49,645 nt of DNA from positions 28,527 to 78,171 of the forward strand of contig NZ_VIYG01000015.1 of NCBI RefSeq assembly GCF_009389585.1, read 5' to 3'. Made by a program: the position numbers and the translations under genes. The notes under the pieces are model-generated. The model ran no database searches, was not told the origin of the DNA, and saw only the letters and a list, made by a program, of their open reading frames with translations. This stretch comes from Oceanobacillus sp. CFH 90083 (GTDB taxonomy: Bacteria > Bacillota > Bacilli > Bacillales > Amphibacillaceae). Positions 26,376 through 35,479 of the stretch are shown piece by piece. The first letter of the stretch is position 1. Every line of letters starts with the position of its first letter.

Positions 26376-27130
26376 TGCTTCCCTCCTATGTGTGTCACAG
26401 GTATAATAATATCTGCTGCATCCATCTGATCTCCGCGATACCATTCCAGTATAGAACCGGCCGGAGTCCAGTTATGCGACATATAATATTGCATTAATTT
26501 TCGATAAGCGGTATCAATTTTTGAAAAATCATCTTTAAAAGTCAGACCAATACAGAAGCTTCCTCTCATTTTCTCGGAAAAAGCGTCTGGAATAAATCCA
26601 GTATTAATTTTAGTTGATATACCAAAACCAATTTCTGCTTTTACTTTTTTGGTGTTTCCGGATATATACCGCAAATACGTACTCTTAACCGGAATATGAT
26701 TCTGAGCCATCTGTTTGCGCCTTAACTTAAATTCCTCACTAAACTGCCCCGGGGAAGCTTCTGCCTCAAACCAAATAACTTTCTCTGCCGGTTTTTCAAA
26801 CATATAAATCTCCTCTTCTCCATAATCACTTTCTAAATAGCGGAGACTGACTTCCAGCTGCTTCTGATTTTCTTTAATTGCTTGAATCCATTTCTGCTTC
26901 ATCAGCTTTTGTCTGTTTTCATCGGCTTTTAAGTAAAGCTGAATATCACGAATAGCGACATTCGCTGTCCTTAAGCTTGCAACCATCTTGGCAAGAGGAA
27001 CCTGATCTTCTGAGTACATCCGATAATTACTCTCCTCCTGCCTCACTGATTGCAGAAGGTTCTTTTCCTCAAAATAGCGCAGGGTACTTTTTGGTATTCC
27101 GGTTTTAATTGAAAATGCCTGTATTGTCAT
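26372..27130 (-). CDS. MerR-family regulator with GyrI-like effector domain
   Basis: 252 residues. The winged helix MTIQAFSIKTGIPKSTLRYF begins at residue 1 and the RTANVAIRDIQLYLKADENR helix follows. A coiled-coil dimerisation helix lies at about 75-105, then a GyrI/BmrR-type effector-binding domain (FCIGLTFKDDF..YMSHNWTPAGSILEWY). It should activate its own promoter, which has the 19-bp spacer and dyad typical of MerR activators. GGGGGAG lies 9 bases before ATG (27130). It probably responds to a hydrophobic drug and co-regulates the downstream methyltransferase. Confidence 0.85.
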   Translation of the reverse strand: MTIQAFSIKTGIPKSTLRYFEEKNLLQSVRQEESNYRMYSEDQVPLAKMVASLRTANVAIRDIQLYLKADENRQKLMKQKWIQAIKENQKQLEVSLRYLESDYGEEEIYMFEKPAEKVIWFEAEASPGQFSEEFKLRRKQMAQNHIPVKSTYLRYISGNTKKVKAEIGFGISTKINTGFIPDAFSEKMRGSFCIGLTFKDDFSKIDTAYRKLMQYYMSHNWTPAGSILEWYRGDQMDAADIIIPVTHIGGKQ

Positions 27131-27166
27131 CAATTTGCTCTCCCCCTGTAGCCTTTCTTAAGGATA

Positions 27167-27197
27167 AGCATAAACCTTAAAGCAGCTTGAATGTCAA
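27167..27197 (-). promoter_or_regulatory. MerR-type promoter with 19-bp spacer and dyad
   Basis: TTGACA (27192-27197) and TATGCT (27167-27172) on the minus strand are separated by 19 bp. The spacer contains TTCAAGC-T-GCTTTAA, an imperfect dyad. A 19-bp spacer is a specific feature of MerR-activated promoters. It is 37 bases upstream of the MerR start. Confidence 0.8.
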
Positions 27198-27343
27198 GAA
27201 GAAATTTGGGGCTGGTTACTGTGTTACCATTTTATTTTTATCTAATTTTTTATGCGCTATCGTGTTTATATAGATTGGAATACTGTTACACGAAAATAAA
27301 ATTCCTACCGAAATGTGAATGATAAAGCATGCCAAAAGCAAAA

Positions 27344-27371
27344 AACACTGAACAATCTGCATTTCAGTGTT
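27344..27371 (-). terminator. Terminator of the HAD phosphatase gene
   Basis: AACACTGAA / TTTCAGTGTT with a 9-base loop lies 90 bases after the HAD stop on the minus strand, followed in that direction by a T6 run. Confidence 0.65.
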
Positions 27372-27459
27372 TTCTTAACTTAGCCCTCTATCAGGGCCTT
27401 ATATTATTTAAGCCGGTTAGCTTTACCAATTCAAAAAGTACAATTCTAAATGTTTACTT

Positions 27460-28080
27460 TTAAAATAACTTCAAACAATCGGCGGGCTGATTTAATACAT
27501 AATCCGCTTCTTCATACCCTTCTTGTGTTTTACTGCCCCATAGAGCAAGTGCAAATTTTACTCCTGCACTTTTGGCACATTGTAAATCATAAATCGAATC
27601 ACCAATATAGACAGCTTTTTCTTTTTCTACAGCTAACTGATTAATGCAGGCTAACAGCGGATCAGGATGCGGTTTATGTTTTTCTGTATGAGATGCCGTT
27701 ATAGTCTTAGAAAAATAGTGATTTAAACCATATTGATCAAATTCATTGAACATTTCTTCACTTGTTTTGGATGTAACAATTCCTAGTTTAATTTGCTTGC
27801 TCGTGAGCTGCTTTATCACTGCTTCGATTTGTTCAAACACCTTTACTTCATTCACAAATGAAAGTACATTTTTTGCCCACACAGATTGAATTTTTTCCAC
27901 ATCTTGTATTCGCAGTCTGTTTAAAGCTTCTTTTCCCGGTATTCCTAAAGCAAATGTCAGTTCCTCCTTCTCATAATTAAGGTTAAGTTCTGCCTTAAGT
28001 GTCCTTTGCAATGATTTTAATATCGCTTCTTCAGTGTCTAATATTGTTCCATCAACATCAAAGATCGCCACAGTAAACAT
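27460..28080 (-). CDS. HAD-superfamily phosphatase, PpaX/Gph-like
   Basis: 206 residues. Motif I DVDGT at 8-12 with both catalytic Asp residues, motif II LGIVTSK (Thr/Ser), Lys in motif III (KHKPHPDPL), and motif IV GDSIYDLQCAKSAG are complete. A C1 helical cap (FALGIPGKEALNRL) fits the phosphoglycolate/pyrophosphatase branch. AGGAGG lies 7 bases before ATG. Encoded 43 bases after the LacI regulator and probably co-transcribed. Substrate unknown. Confidence 0.8.
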   Translation of the reverse strand: MFTVAIFDVDGTILDTEEAILKSLQRTLKAELNLNYEKEELTFALGIPGKEALNRLRIQDVEKIQSVWAKNVLSFVNEVKVFEQIEAVIKQLTSKQIKLGIVTSKTSEEMFNEFDQYGLNHYFSKTITASHTEKHKPHPDPLLACINQLAVEKEKAVYIGDSIYDLQCAKSAGVKFALALWGSKTQEGYEEADYVLNQPADCLKLF

Positions 28081-28122
28081 GCACCATTCCTCCTGATTAT
28101 TATCTATTATTGTGATACCTTT

Positions 28123-29070
28123 TCAAACTGAATCTCTCTCAATAATATGGTAAGGGATTTTTATTTTTTCTTTTGACTTTTTTATAGTTAAACTGCAAGC
28201 CTGCTCACCAATTTTAGTAAGCTGGTGGTCTACAGTCGTCAGTCCTAAACCAATACCAACAGGCTGATTTTCCTGACCAATAATTGCCAGATCCTCAGGG
28301 ACGCTCAATTTCTCCGCTTTTGCATATAGATATATTCCACTGGCTACTTCATCTCCATTTGCATAAATCGCAGTCGGTCTTTCTCTTAATTGCAAAAATT
28401 GATTTGCTGCTTCATATCCATCCTCTAAGCATTGACAGTTGGAAATATGATAGCCAGGTGGAATATCACCAAAAACCTCGTGATAAGCTTTTATAATTTT
28501 CTTTGTACTGTTACTTTCCATTCTGGCTGTTGTAAATGCAACCATATGATGTCCCTTATTTTTCAATAATTGAAAAGCATCGAAGAAAGAAGCATACCGT
28601 TCTGTATAGGAACAACCAATTTCATGATGCTGTGCATACTCACAAGAAACAATTGGTGCAAACTCACTATAAGGGATGATTTCCTCCCAATCATTTGCTC
28701 TTGATGTAATAATGATACCGTCAAATAGCTTACTTTTTAATTTTTCCAGGTATTCCAATTCTTGTTCTTTATCATATTTTGAAGGAAGCAGAGTTATTAA
28801 AAAATCATTTTCCAAAGCTTTGTTCAGAATACCATTCAGCAATTGATCAAATGCTGGATTATTGTTGTATGGAAGAATAACACCAATTGTTCTCGTTTCC
28901 CCACGAATTAAATCAATCGCACTTTTATTAGGTGTATATTTCATTTCTTCCATTACTTTTAAAACAGCCTCTCTTTTTTCGTTCGAAACATATTTGTAAT
29001 TGTTCAGAACCCTGGAAACTGTAGAGACAGAAACTCCCGCTACTTTTGCAATATCATGAATATTTGCCAT
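28123..29070 (-). CDS. LacI-family transcriptional regulator
   Basis: 315 residues. The DNA-binding helix-turn-helix is at the N-terminus: MANIHDIAKVAGVSVSTVSR followed by VLNNYKYVSNEKREAVLKVM hinge-preceding helices. The periplasmic-binding-protein-like ligand domain (IGVILPYNNNPAFDQLLNGI onward) is complete, and ends with IGEQACSLTI. I use ATG at 29070, with AGGAG 7 bases upstream. The gene would bind sugar or sugar-phosphate; the only downstream partner is the HAD phosphatase, so a sugar-phosphate role is inference. Confidence 0.85.
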   Translation of the reverse strand: MANIHDIAKVAGVSVSTVSRVLNNYKYVSNEKREAVLKVMEEMKYTPNKSAIDLIRGETRTIGVILPYNNNPAFDQLLNGILNKALENDFLITLLPSKYDKEQELEYLEKLKSKLFDGIIITSRANDWEEIIPYSEFAPIVSCEYAQHHEIGCSYTERYASFFDAFQLLKNKGHHMVAFTTARMESNSTKKIIKAYHEVFGDIPPGYHISNCQCLEDGYEAANQFLQLRERPTAIYANGDEVASGIYLYAKAEKLSVPEDLAIIGQENQPVGIGLGLTTVDHQLTKIGEQACSLTIKKSKEKIKIPYHIIERDSV

Positions 29071-29119
29071 AACCAAACTCCTATATGAATGAGATTATTA
29101 AAGAAAATCATCAAGCACT

Positions 29120-29331
29120 TCATTTTTGAAAGACTTGTGAAAAATGAATTAAGTCTCCCTCATGTATCCATTTTACCTTCATACGTACGGTACTCCCAGC
29201 AATAAAAGCTGAAGATATCCTTCCAACTATTTCTTCCGAAAACCAAAATAGACATTTTGTATCCTGTCAAAAGCTTCAAACATTCCTTCAAGACAAGCTA
29301 TTATTTTCTCATCAGATTCCAGCAGTTTCAT
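29120..29331 (-). pseudogene. Short frameshifted gene under a MerR-type promoter
   Basis: ATG at 29331 with GGGGAAG upstream reads KLLESDEKIIACLEGMFEAF and stops at 29229. A second frame carries EEIVGRISSAFIAGSTVRMK and WIHEGDLIHFSQVFQK to TGA at 29120. Joined across one shift near 29235, it is a protein of about 70 residues. I do not recognise it. The promoter at 29371-29401 faces it. Confidence 0.5.
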
Positions 29332-29370
29332 TTTCTTCCCCTACCTCTGTTTGAATGACTGCTTATTTTT

Positions 29371-29401
29371 AATGTAAGCTATGAAATGCATTTCAAGTCA
29401 A
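29371..29401 (-). promoter_or_regulatory. Second MerR-type promoter with a perfect palindrome
   Basis: On the minus strand TTGACT (29396-29401) and TACATT (29371-29376) are separated by 19 bp. The spacer contains the perfect 14-bp palindrome TGAAATGCATTTCA (29382-29395). No MerR gene lies next to it; the regulator is elsewhere or has been lost. Confidence 0.65.
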
Positions 29402-29603
29402 GAGGGAATATTAATTGCGATAACCATTACATCAAAACACCTCTAAAATCAGAATTTGATCTGACTTTAGAGATGCACATATTCTGAATTTCCGATTTTC
29501 AATTATAAGCATTTCGCCATTTTACACAATGGCTAAAGATTATAAGCTCCAATCTTTTTTCCAAAACGGCTTAAATCCAGCTATTGACAAACAATCTTTA
29601 TTA
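29402..29603. other. Intergenic stretch
   Basis: An A/T-rich spacer; 29441-29478 contains an imperfect repeat (CTCTAAAATCAGA / TCTGACTTTAGAG) resembling a terminator for the kinase gene. No coding sequence is seen. Confidence 0.5.
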
Positions 29604-30548
29604 TCATACAGGTATAAAAGGCACATCATTTTCAATCCGAAACCGCATTTTTTCCAAATGCTTTTTAACTTTTATACGCATATCTCTACCTTTAAATGAA
29701 TTCATAAAAAATAAATAAGAATATAAGAGCCTGTATTCCAAAAAACAGGGAAGTAAATTCAATTGTTTTTCGGATAAAACTGTTTCATCTGAATAACCTT
29801 CAAAAAATAGATTGGTAAAAATTTGATAGATTTGTTGCTGTTCTAACCTGCCAAGCTGTCTGTTATTTTCCATAAAATGAAAAATTGGAATCGCAGCATC
29901 ATAAATATACCAGCTCCTGCGGACATCACCAAAATCTAAAACATACATATCCTTATTTGCAATCATAATATTTTCATTATGCAGATCATGGTGTACGATT
30001 CCATAATTATTTTCATCCTTTGAGAGAGCAGAAAACGCATCCATATAGTTCTTCCACTTCTCTTCAATTATTTTACCGTAGCCCTTAGCAAAACCTTCAT
30101 TTTTAATATCATGATTCCACTCTAAATAATTTTGCTTCATCTTATGACTATTTAATTTAGTTATTTCATGCATTTTCCCAAGCAACTTTCCCCATGCTTT
30201 TATAAGATGGTTTTCTTTCAAATTAGGAGACAAAACTTCTCCATCAATGTATGCATATGCCATTATATAAAGATTTTTCTCTTCCCCTTTGATTAATTCT
30301 ATAAGCGCTCCGTTTTTCGAAGGGATAAAGCTGGGAGTTTTTATTCCATGCAGAAGCATTATATTTATTATTTCCTGTTCATTTAATAAATTGCTTTTTT
30401 TATGTGTTTCCGAATCCAATATTTTTATAACCATCTTCTGATTCCGGCTGAGAAATACATTGTTATGAAAGCCTCCCAGTAATTCAAGAGGCTCTATTTT
30501 GTCTGAGTACAATGATTTTATTTGTTCCAGAATGATTGAATTTATCAT
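29604..30548 (-). CDS. APH-like phosphotransferase (protein-kinase fold)
   Basis: About 314 residues from ATG at 30548. It has the catalytic loop GIVHHDLHNENIMI (HxDxxxxN) and Mg-binding DFGDVRRSW, as in aminoglycoside/choline/homoserine kinase families. The N-lobe ATP-binding strand is NVFLSRNQKMVIKIL. The longer frame starts within the Nudix gene and is unlikely. AGGAGG is only 2 bases before this ATG, so initiation is imperfect. The substrate may be a small alcohol, sugar or antibiotic. It lies 52 bases after the Nudix gene, so the two probably form an operon. Confidence 0.75.
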   Translation of the reverse strand: MINSIILEQIKSLYSDKIEPLELLGGFHNNVFLSRNQKMVIKILDSETHKKSNLLNEQEIINIMLLHGIKTPSFIPSKNGALIELIKGEEKNLYIMAYAYIDGEVLSPNLKENHLIKAWGKLLGKMHEITKLNSHKMKQNYLEWNHDIKNEGFAKGYGKIIEEKWKNYMDAFSALSKDENNYGIVHHDLHNENIMIANKDMYVLDFGDVRRSWYIYDAAIPIFHFMENNRQLGRLEQQQIYQIFTNLFFEGYSDETVLSEKQLNLLPCFLEYRLLYSYLFFMNSFKGRDMRIKVKKHLEKMRFRIENDVPFIPV

Positions 30549-30600
30549 CGCCTCCTGCTTCCTTTCTCTACAAAAAATCTCAAGTCTATAAAACTTTGCT

Positions 30601-31089
30601 TTAATCCACCAATACTCTCTTCTGATTAAGAAAGAATTGAACACCAGCCTTATCTACAAAGCTTAATTGATCTTCCTTAAGTAAAGCCGCTAAATCATTT
30701 ATTGTAATCCATTTAATATTGTCTGTATGATCTCCTTTTTCAAGAAGCTTACCAGCTGCTTTACATTTAAAATATACTCCGAATGAATCTACTGGTCCTT
30801 CTACTGTTTGGTAGACTGCATAAGGAGCCATACACTCAACTGTGAATCCCTCAGCTGTAGTCGTTTTCACTCTATCCGTTGAATCTATTATCTCCTCTAG
30901 TTCAAGCCCTGTTTCCTCTTTTATTTCCCTTTCTAAACACCCTTGCAGGGTTTCAAACTCCTCCAGCCTTCCTCCTGGCAGTTCTATCGGGGTTTGCTGT
31001 TCATTCGCTCTGACACGACGCTGGACTAATATCTCCTCTCCTTGTTCTGTTTCTCTTAAAATGAAAGCCCTAACATTTGTATAAATCAT
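30601..31089 (-). CDS. Nudix hydrolase
   Basis: 162 residues. The Nudix box is complete: G-x5-E-x7-REx-EE-x-G in ELPGGRLEEFETLQG / EREIKEETGLELEE. Hydrolyses a nucleoside diphosphate linked to some moiety; substrate unknown. GGAGGAG lies 4-5 bases before ATG. It is followed by the kinase gene on the same strand. Confidence 0.85.
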   Translation of the reverse strand: MIYTNVRAFILRETEQGEEILVQRRVRANEQQTPIELPGGRLEEFETLQGCLEREIKEETGLELEEIIDSTDRVKTTTAEGFTVECMAPYAVYQTVEGPVDSFGVYFKCKAAGKLLEKGDHTDNIKWITINDLAALLKEDQLSFVDKAGVQFFLNQKRVLVD

Positions 31090-31210
31090 TATTCTCCTCC
31101 ATATCTGCTATAACTATTATTTCATTCATTTATAAAATTGATAAGCAAACATTTTTAAATACTCCTGTTAATCAATAATTAAATCTAAACCTTCTTCCAA
31201 ACAAGTTAAT

Positions 31211-31690
31211 TCATTTATTTCTATCATCCCAAACTAAATTCTTATCCAATCTATAAATACAGGTAAATCTATCTTTCAACCATTCTAACAGTGGCTTCAC
31301 TACAGCAGTATTTTTTATATAATTCTCGATTTCTCTAATAGGAACCCATTTTATATCTGCTATTTCCCTATCTGGATCATTTATTGTCAGATGTTCTCCA
31401 TGCTTAACTGATACATTACAAACTGTGACTAAGCTATGTGCAGCATGTTCAGATATAAAACTTTCGTGAATATAAGCTATTTCAAAATTTGTTACATTTA
31501 ATCCTGTTTCTTCACAAACTTCTCTGTACAATGCTTCTTTCATCGTTTCTCCTGCTTCAATTTGACCATCGGGAAGGCTCCAGATATAGTTTGCATATTC
31601 ATCTTTGTTCTGCACTAAAAGAATTTTTTCATTTTCTAATATGATTGAAGATACAATTCGATATAATCTAAAATGATTTAAGCAGGACAT
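31211..31690 (-). CDS. Nudix hydrolase
   Basis: 159 residues. The Nudix box is GQIEAGETMKEALYREVCEE followed by TGL, with the preceding residues SLPDG rather than LPGG. It is intact at the catalytic EExG positions. ATG at 31690 has GGAGG 9 bases upstream; the longer start at 31738 is less likely. The second Nudix gene in the same orientation, 120 bases from the first. Confidence 0.8.
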   Translation of the reverse strand: MSCLNHFRLYRIVSSIILENEKILLVQNKDEYANYIWSLPDGQIEAGETMKEALYREVCEETGLNVTNFEIAYIHESFISEHAAHSLVTVCNVSVKHGEHLTINDPDREIADIKWVPIREIENYIKNTAVVKPLLEWLKDRFTCIYRLDKNLVWDDRNK

Positions 31691-31810
31691 ATTTTTTTTC
31701 CTCCAGATGGCACTTGTTGCCCACCATATTTTTATCATCCATATTATCTGTTCATTTTCTTGTTTAAATTTAATCTAATCTCTAAATATGTAAATAGCTT
31801 CTCATATCTA

Positions 31811-32110
31811 TTATCTATAATTATTCCTGGAAGAAACCCATTCCATGAATTGTGTATATGGATAATAGGTTGTTCCGTTCAACTCTATCTTGGGAGCATC
31901 CGGATATTTCCTTAATAAATCCTCAATTTCTTCTTTATTTAGATTAATGTAAAACTCTAAATCACTTTCCTTGATAAAGATATTATATTCTTTGCTTGTT
32001 TCTGAACGCCCCAAATTTTGCAGTCCTTTTCCAATAAAATATCCCATCACTGCCAATCCAATAGCCAGTACAATGAGGCCAAAGTCTAAACCTGATATTT
32101 CTATTTCCAT
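31811..32110 (-). CDS. Small protein with one TM helix and a helix-turn-helix-like tail
   Basis: 99 residues. Residues 6-28 (GLDFGLIVLAIGLAVMGYFI) are hydrophobic and can span the membrane. The C-terminal 50 residues, EFYINLNKEEIEDLLRKYPD then APKIELNGTTYYPY, resemble excisionase/HTH-17-type DNA-binding or a small receptor fold. ATG at 32110 has GGAGGGG 6-8 bases upstream. No family is recognised. Confidence 0.55.
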   Translation of the reverse strand: MEIEISGLDFGLIVLAIGLAVMGYFIGKGLQNLGRSETSKEYNIFIKESDLEFYINLNKEEIEDLLRKYPDAPKIELNGTTYYPYTQFMEWVSSRNNYR

Positions 32111-32211
32111 TTGATACCCCTCCACTATTCTTCTAATTTGCTGCTTTCATATCCTTACATCATTCCATATAGACTTGCAAGTGAACTAAAATAGCACTTT
32201 CCTTACCTGAA

Positions 32212-33675
32212 TCAAACTTTCTTAATCAGCTCCAGCTTCTTCGTTGCCACGGAATTTGCAAAATGTTCATTATGATCTACTCCGATCATTGTCGGTTTAT
32301 ATTTATTTATGGCTCCAATTAACTGGTCAATCACCATCATGTCTAAATAGTTTGTCACTTCATCCCATACAAATAAGGAATGATTACCGAGCAAGGCATT
32401 TGCCAAAAATACTTTCTTCTGCTCTCCCGAACTCCAGTGATTGCTTGTATGATCAGCAAAACTGGATCGTTTGGAGCCTAATTGCCGCAATAAATGCAGA
32501 TATGATTCCTTTTCCTGCGCTGTTAATTGTTGAAGAATAGAAGCATGGTCCTTACCCAACTGATTTTGCTGGTGCAAAAGGGAGATTTTATTTGGAAGTC
32601 TGATCTGATAATCACCTGTAACTTCAAATTGACCATTTCCTAGAATGAAGTGCAATAGGGTTGTTTTTCCTGCCCCATTTTTTCCTGTTATAAATAAGCG
32701 TTCGGAAGGGTAGACATCTATATTAACCGGTTCAAATAAACACTTTCCATTCTGTAAAATAGAAAAATTCCGAAGTAAAAGAACTTGTTTATCAGGCTGG
32801 TCTACCCGCATCTTTAAACTTTCTACTTGTTCAACATTATTGATTAAGCTCTTTTTATCCCTAATCTTTTCTTCCGTTCTTTTTTTGATTGCTTTGGAAC
32901 GCTTCATTTGTTTCGCAGCTAATCTTCTTTCAGCAGCATCTTTTGTACTGTTTTCTCTTTTCTGCCCCCAAGATGCAACTCTTTTAGAAACAGCTTCGAG
33001 TCTATTAATCTCCTGATATAGTCTATGATTTTTTTCTTCAGCAAGCTCATCAGCATTCTTTTTTTCATAAGCCCATGTATCAATGTCCCCTTTTATCACA
33101 TCAATACTTTCTTTATTGATTGCCATGGTATGGTCAACAAACTGATTCAGAAAATGCTGATCGTGACTGACGACAATAAAACCCTTCTTCCGATTTAAGT
33201 AATCCCCTACGCCCCTCCTTCCATGAGCATCTAAATTATTTGTCGGTTCATCTATCAGTGGAAAAGCAGCTTCATTGAGAAATAATTCTATTAATAAAAT
33301 TTTTGTCTGTTCCCCGCCGCTTAAAACATAGAAATCCCTGTCCAGCACTTCCGCAGGCAAATCCATATAAGATAATTCCAGCTCCAATTCCCAGCGTTCA
33401 ATCATTGGATTTTTTTGAAGCAGCACTTCTTCTGCCGTCAGCTGATTAGCAAGGTATACAGGGAAATACTTAAATATAAGTGAGGATTGTACCGTTCCTT
33501 CATAATCCAGCTCTCCCAGGAGGATTTTAAAGAATGTCGTTTTTCCGCGACCATTTCTTCCGAGCAGCCCAAGCTTCCAATTTTCATCGATATTTACTGT
33601 TATATTTTCAAATAAAGGATGGAGCATCGATGGATATTGAAACGTCATCTTATTAATCAGAATATTACCGGTCAT
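32212..33675 (-). CDS. ABC-F protein, Lsa-like (antibiotic-resistance type)
   Basis: 487 residues with two ABC domains and no TM segments. Domain 1 has Walker A GRNGRGKTT (39-47), signature LSGGEQ (118-123) and Walker B DEPTNNLD (142-149). A basic coiled-coil linker lies at about 205-290, and domain 2 has GKNGAGKTT (331-339), signature WSSGEQ (414-419) and WDEVTNYLD (437-445), where Pro is replaced by Val. ABC-F proteins of this size rescue ribosomes from lincosamide, pleuromutilin or streptogramin A binding. The assignment to the Lsa group is by length and linker; drug specificity is unknown. ATG at 33675 has AAAGGAG 8 bases upstream. Confidence 0.75.
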   Translation of the reverse strand: MTGNILINKMTFQYPSMLHPLFENITVNIDENWKLGLLGRNGRGKTTFFKILLGELDYEGTVQSSLIFKYFPVYLANQLTAEEVLLQKNPMIERWELELELSYMDLPAEVLDRDFYVLSGGEQTKILLIELFLNEAAFPLIDEPTNNLDAHGRRGVGDYLNRKKGFIVVSHDQHFLNQFVDHTMAINKESIDVIKGDIDTWAYEKKNADELAEEKNHRLYQEINRLEAVSKRVASWGQKRENSTKDAAERRLAAKQMKRSKAIKKRTEEKIRDKKSLINNVEQVESLKMRVDQPDKQVLLLRNFSILQNGKCLFEPVNIDVYPSERLFITGKNGAGKTTLLHFILGNGQFEVTGDYQIRLPNKISLLHQQNQLGKDHASILQQLTAQEKESYLHLLRQLGSKRSSFADHTSNHWSSGEQKKVFLANALLGNHSLFVWDEVTNYLDMMVIDQLIGAINKYKPTMIGVDHNEHFANSVATKKLELIKKV

Positions 33676-33743
33676 ATTTATCACTCCTTTCCATATTCAT
33701 TATCCAAAATTCTATTTAAATTAAGATAGCATTTTCCATTGTC

Positions 33744-33932
33744 TTATGTCACGTCAATCACCCATCTAAACACACCTCTCAATGACCAGAACAGAACACG
33801 AATCGGAAATATGATAATTTCAGGAATCCAAAACAAAATATCGAAAAGCAAATCTACTTTTGTATAAGATCCTTTCCCTTTTCTACTTTTCCTTGTTTTT
33901 GACTTCTTCTTGTTCCACCAGCCATTCATCAT
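33744..33932 (-). CDS. Small basic membrane protein
   Basis: 62 residues from ATG at 33932 with GGGAG about 7 bases upstream. A basic N-terminus (WWNKKKSKTRKSRKGKG) precedes an amphipathic/hydrophobic segment, VDLLFDILFWIPEIIIFPIR, and a tail with RVLFWSLRG. It resembles small YjdJ-type proteins, but I cannot name it. Just upstream of the ABC-F gene on the same strand (68 bases). Confidence 0.5.
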   Translation of the reverse strand: MMNGWWNKKKSKTRKSRKGKGSYTKVDLLFDILFWIPEIIIFPIRVLFWSLRGVFRWVIDVT

Positions 33933-34135
33933 TTCAACTCTCCCTTTTATCGTTGTTGCTTTTACATACGAAAACAAATGATAAATGTTTCAATTATTTA
34001 ACAATTTCAACTGAAAATTAATTCATAAATAAATAGATTAGCAAGTTTGCATGTTTTCCCTTGCAATTCCTATTGAATGACATAAAATAATTAACAAGAG
34101 ACAAAATCAAGTTAAAGTATGTCGGAGGGATAAAA

Positions 34136-35404
34136 TTGAGCGAATTGAAACAGATGGATTATTCCAGCCTGCAACATCTTCATGACCAAGCAAAGAAAGC
34201 ATTTGATATAATCAAGCAAGAAAATCTATCATTAAATATGGCCAGAGGAAAGCCAAGCGTTGAACAGCTGGAATTATCATTGGAATTATTAAACAGTGTC
34301 AATTCTGAAAATATTGGTGATAACTTTTCCATTTTAAATTATGGCGTAGTTGATGGCATACCAGAAGCAAAAGTGTTGTTCAAGGAGATATTGGAAGTAG
34401 ATACGGAAGAGATTTTAATCGGGGGCAATGCCAGCTTAAATATCATGCATGATCTGATTTCAAAGGCATTATTAAAAGGTGTTATTGACAGTGAAGCTCC
34501 TTGGGGCAAGGAGGAGAACATTAAATTTATCTGCCCTGTTCCCGGTTATGACAGGCATTTTACCATTTGTGAAGCCTACGATATTGAAATGATTTCTGTC
34601 GATATGCTGGAAGATGGTCCGGATATGGATAAAGTGGAAGAGCTGGTCCGGAATGATGCATCTATTAAAGGAATGTGGTCTGTTCCAAAATATAGCAATC
34701 CAGATGGGATTACATATAGCGATGAGGTTGTAGAGCGTCTGGCTAAAATGGAAACAAAGGCAAAGGATTTTAAAATATTCTGGGATAATGCTTATGTGGT
34801 CCATGACCTTACTGACAACCCACCACGCTTAAAAAATATTTTGGAAGCATGTAAGAAACACGGAAATCCCGACAGAGTGTTTATGTTTGCATCTACTTCC
34901 AAAATTACTTTTCCGGGAGCCGGTGTTTCAGCAGTGGCAGCAAGCAAGGACAATATCGATTTTATTAAAGAACAAATAAGCGTGCAGACCATTGGTCCTG
35001 ATAAAGTAAATCAGCTGCGCCATGTCCGCTTTTTCAAAAACTATGATAATGTCCTGGCACATATGAAAAAACACGCAGAAATTATGAAGCCTAAATTCGA
35101 TGCCGTATTGAATATACTTCAGGAAAAATTAGGTTCCTACGGTATTGCAACCTGGGCAGAGCCTAAAGGAGGCTACTTTATCAGTCTGAATACGATGGAT
35201 GGCTGTGCTGCTGAAGTAATCAGTCTGGCAAAAGAGGCTGGCGTAACATTAACAGGCGCTGGAGCAGCCTTTCCATATGGAAAAGATCCACGAGATCGAA
35301 ACATTCGTATAGCGCCTTCATTCCCAACGCTGGAAGAAGTGGAAAAGGCAATCGAAGTTTTATGTATTTGTATTATCCTTGTGAGTACGAATAAGTTATT
35401 ATAA
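34136..35404 (+). CDS. Class I/II aminotransferase (aspartate-aminotransferase subgroup Ic, AlaT/MocR-type)
   Basis: 422 residues, PLP-dependent fold type I. Schiff-base lysine K256 (FASTSKITFPGAG), D217 and Y220 (FWDNAYVVHDL), N189 (KYSNPDG) and the C-terminal Arg (NIRIAPSFP) are conserved. NMARGKPSVEQLEL at the N-terminus is the family hallmark. Starts at TTG (34136) with GGAGGG 6 bases upstream. It probably transaminates aspartate or alanine with 2-oxoglutarate. It is the only plus-strand gene between 24 and 45 kb. Confidence 0.85.
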   Translation: MSELKQMDYSSLQHLHDQAKKAFDIIKQENLSLNMARGKPSVEQLELSLELLNSVNSENIGDNFSILNYGVVDGIPEAKVLFKEILEVDTEEILIGGNASLNIMHDLISKALLKGVIDSEAPWGKEENIKFICPVPGYDRHFTICEAYDIEMISVDMLEDGPDMDKVEELVRNDASIKGMWSVPKYSNPDGITYSDEVVERLAKMETKAKDFKIFWDNAYVVHDLTDNPPRLKNILEACKKHGNPDRVFMFASTSKITFPGAGVSAVAASKDNIDFIKEQISVQTIGPDKVNQLRHVRFFKNYDNVLAHMKKHAEIMKPKFDAVLNILQEKLGSYGIATWAEPKGGYFISLNTMDGCAAEVISLAKEAGVTLTGAGAAFPYGKDPRDRNIRIAPSFPTLEEVEKAIEVLCICIILVSTNKLL

Positions 35405-35406
35405 AA

Positions 35407-35450
35407 AAGAAAAAACCGTTTGGCGTTAGATCGTCAAATGGTTTTTTCTT
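35407..35450 (+). terminator. Terminator of the aminotransferase gene
   Basis: AAGAAAAAACCGTTTGGCG / CGTCAAATGGTTTTTTCTT, near-perfect stem directly after the stop; A and T runs on both sides let it serve both strands. Confidence 0.85.
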
Positions 35451-35479
35451 CATATAGCAGGTTTAAACGTATGAATATG

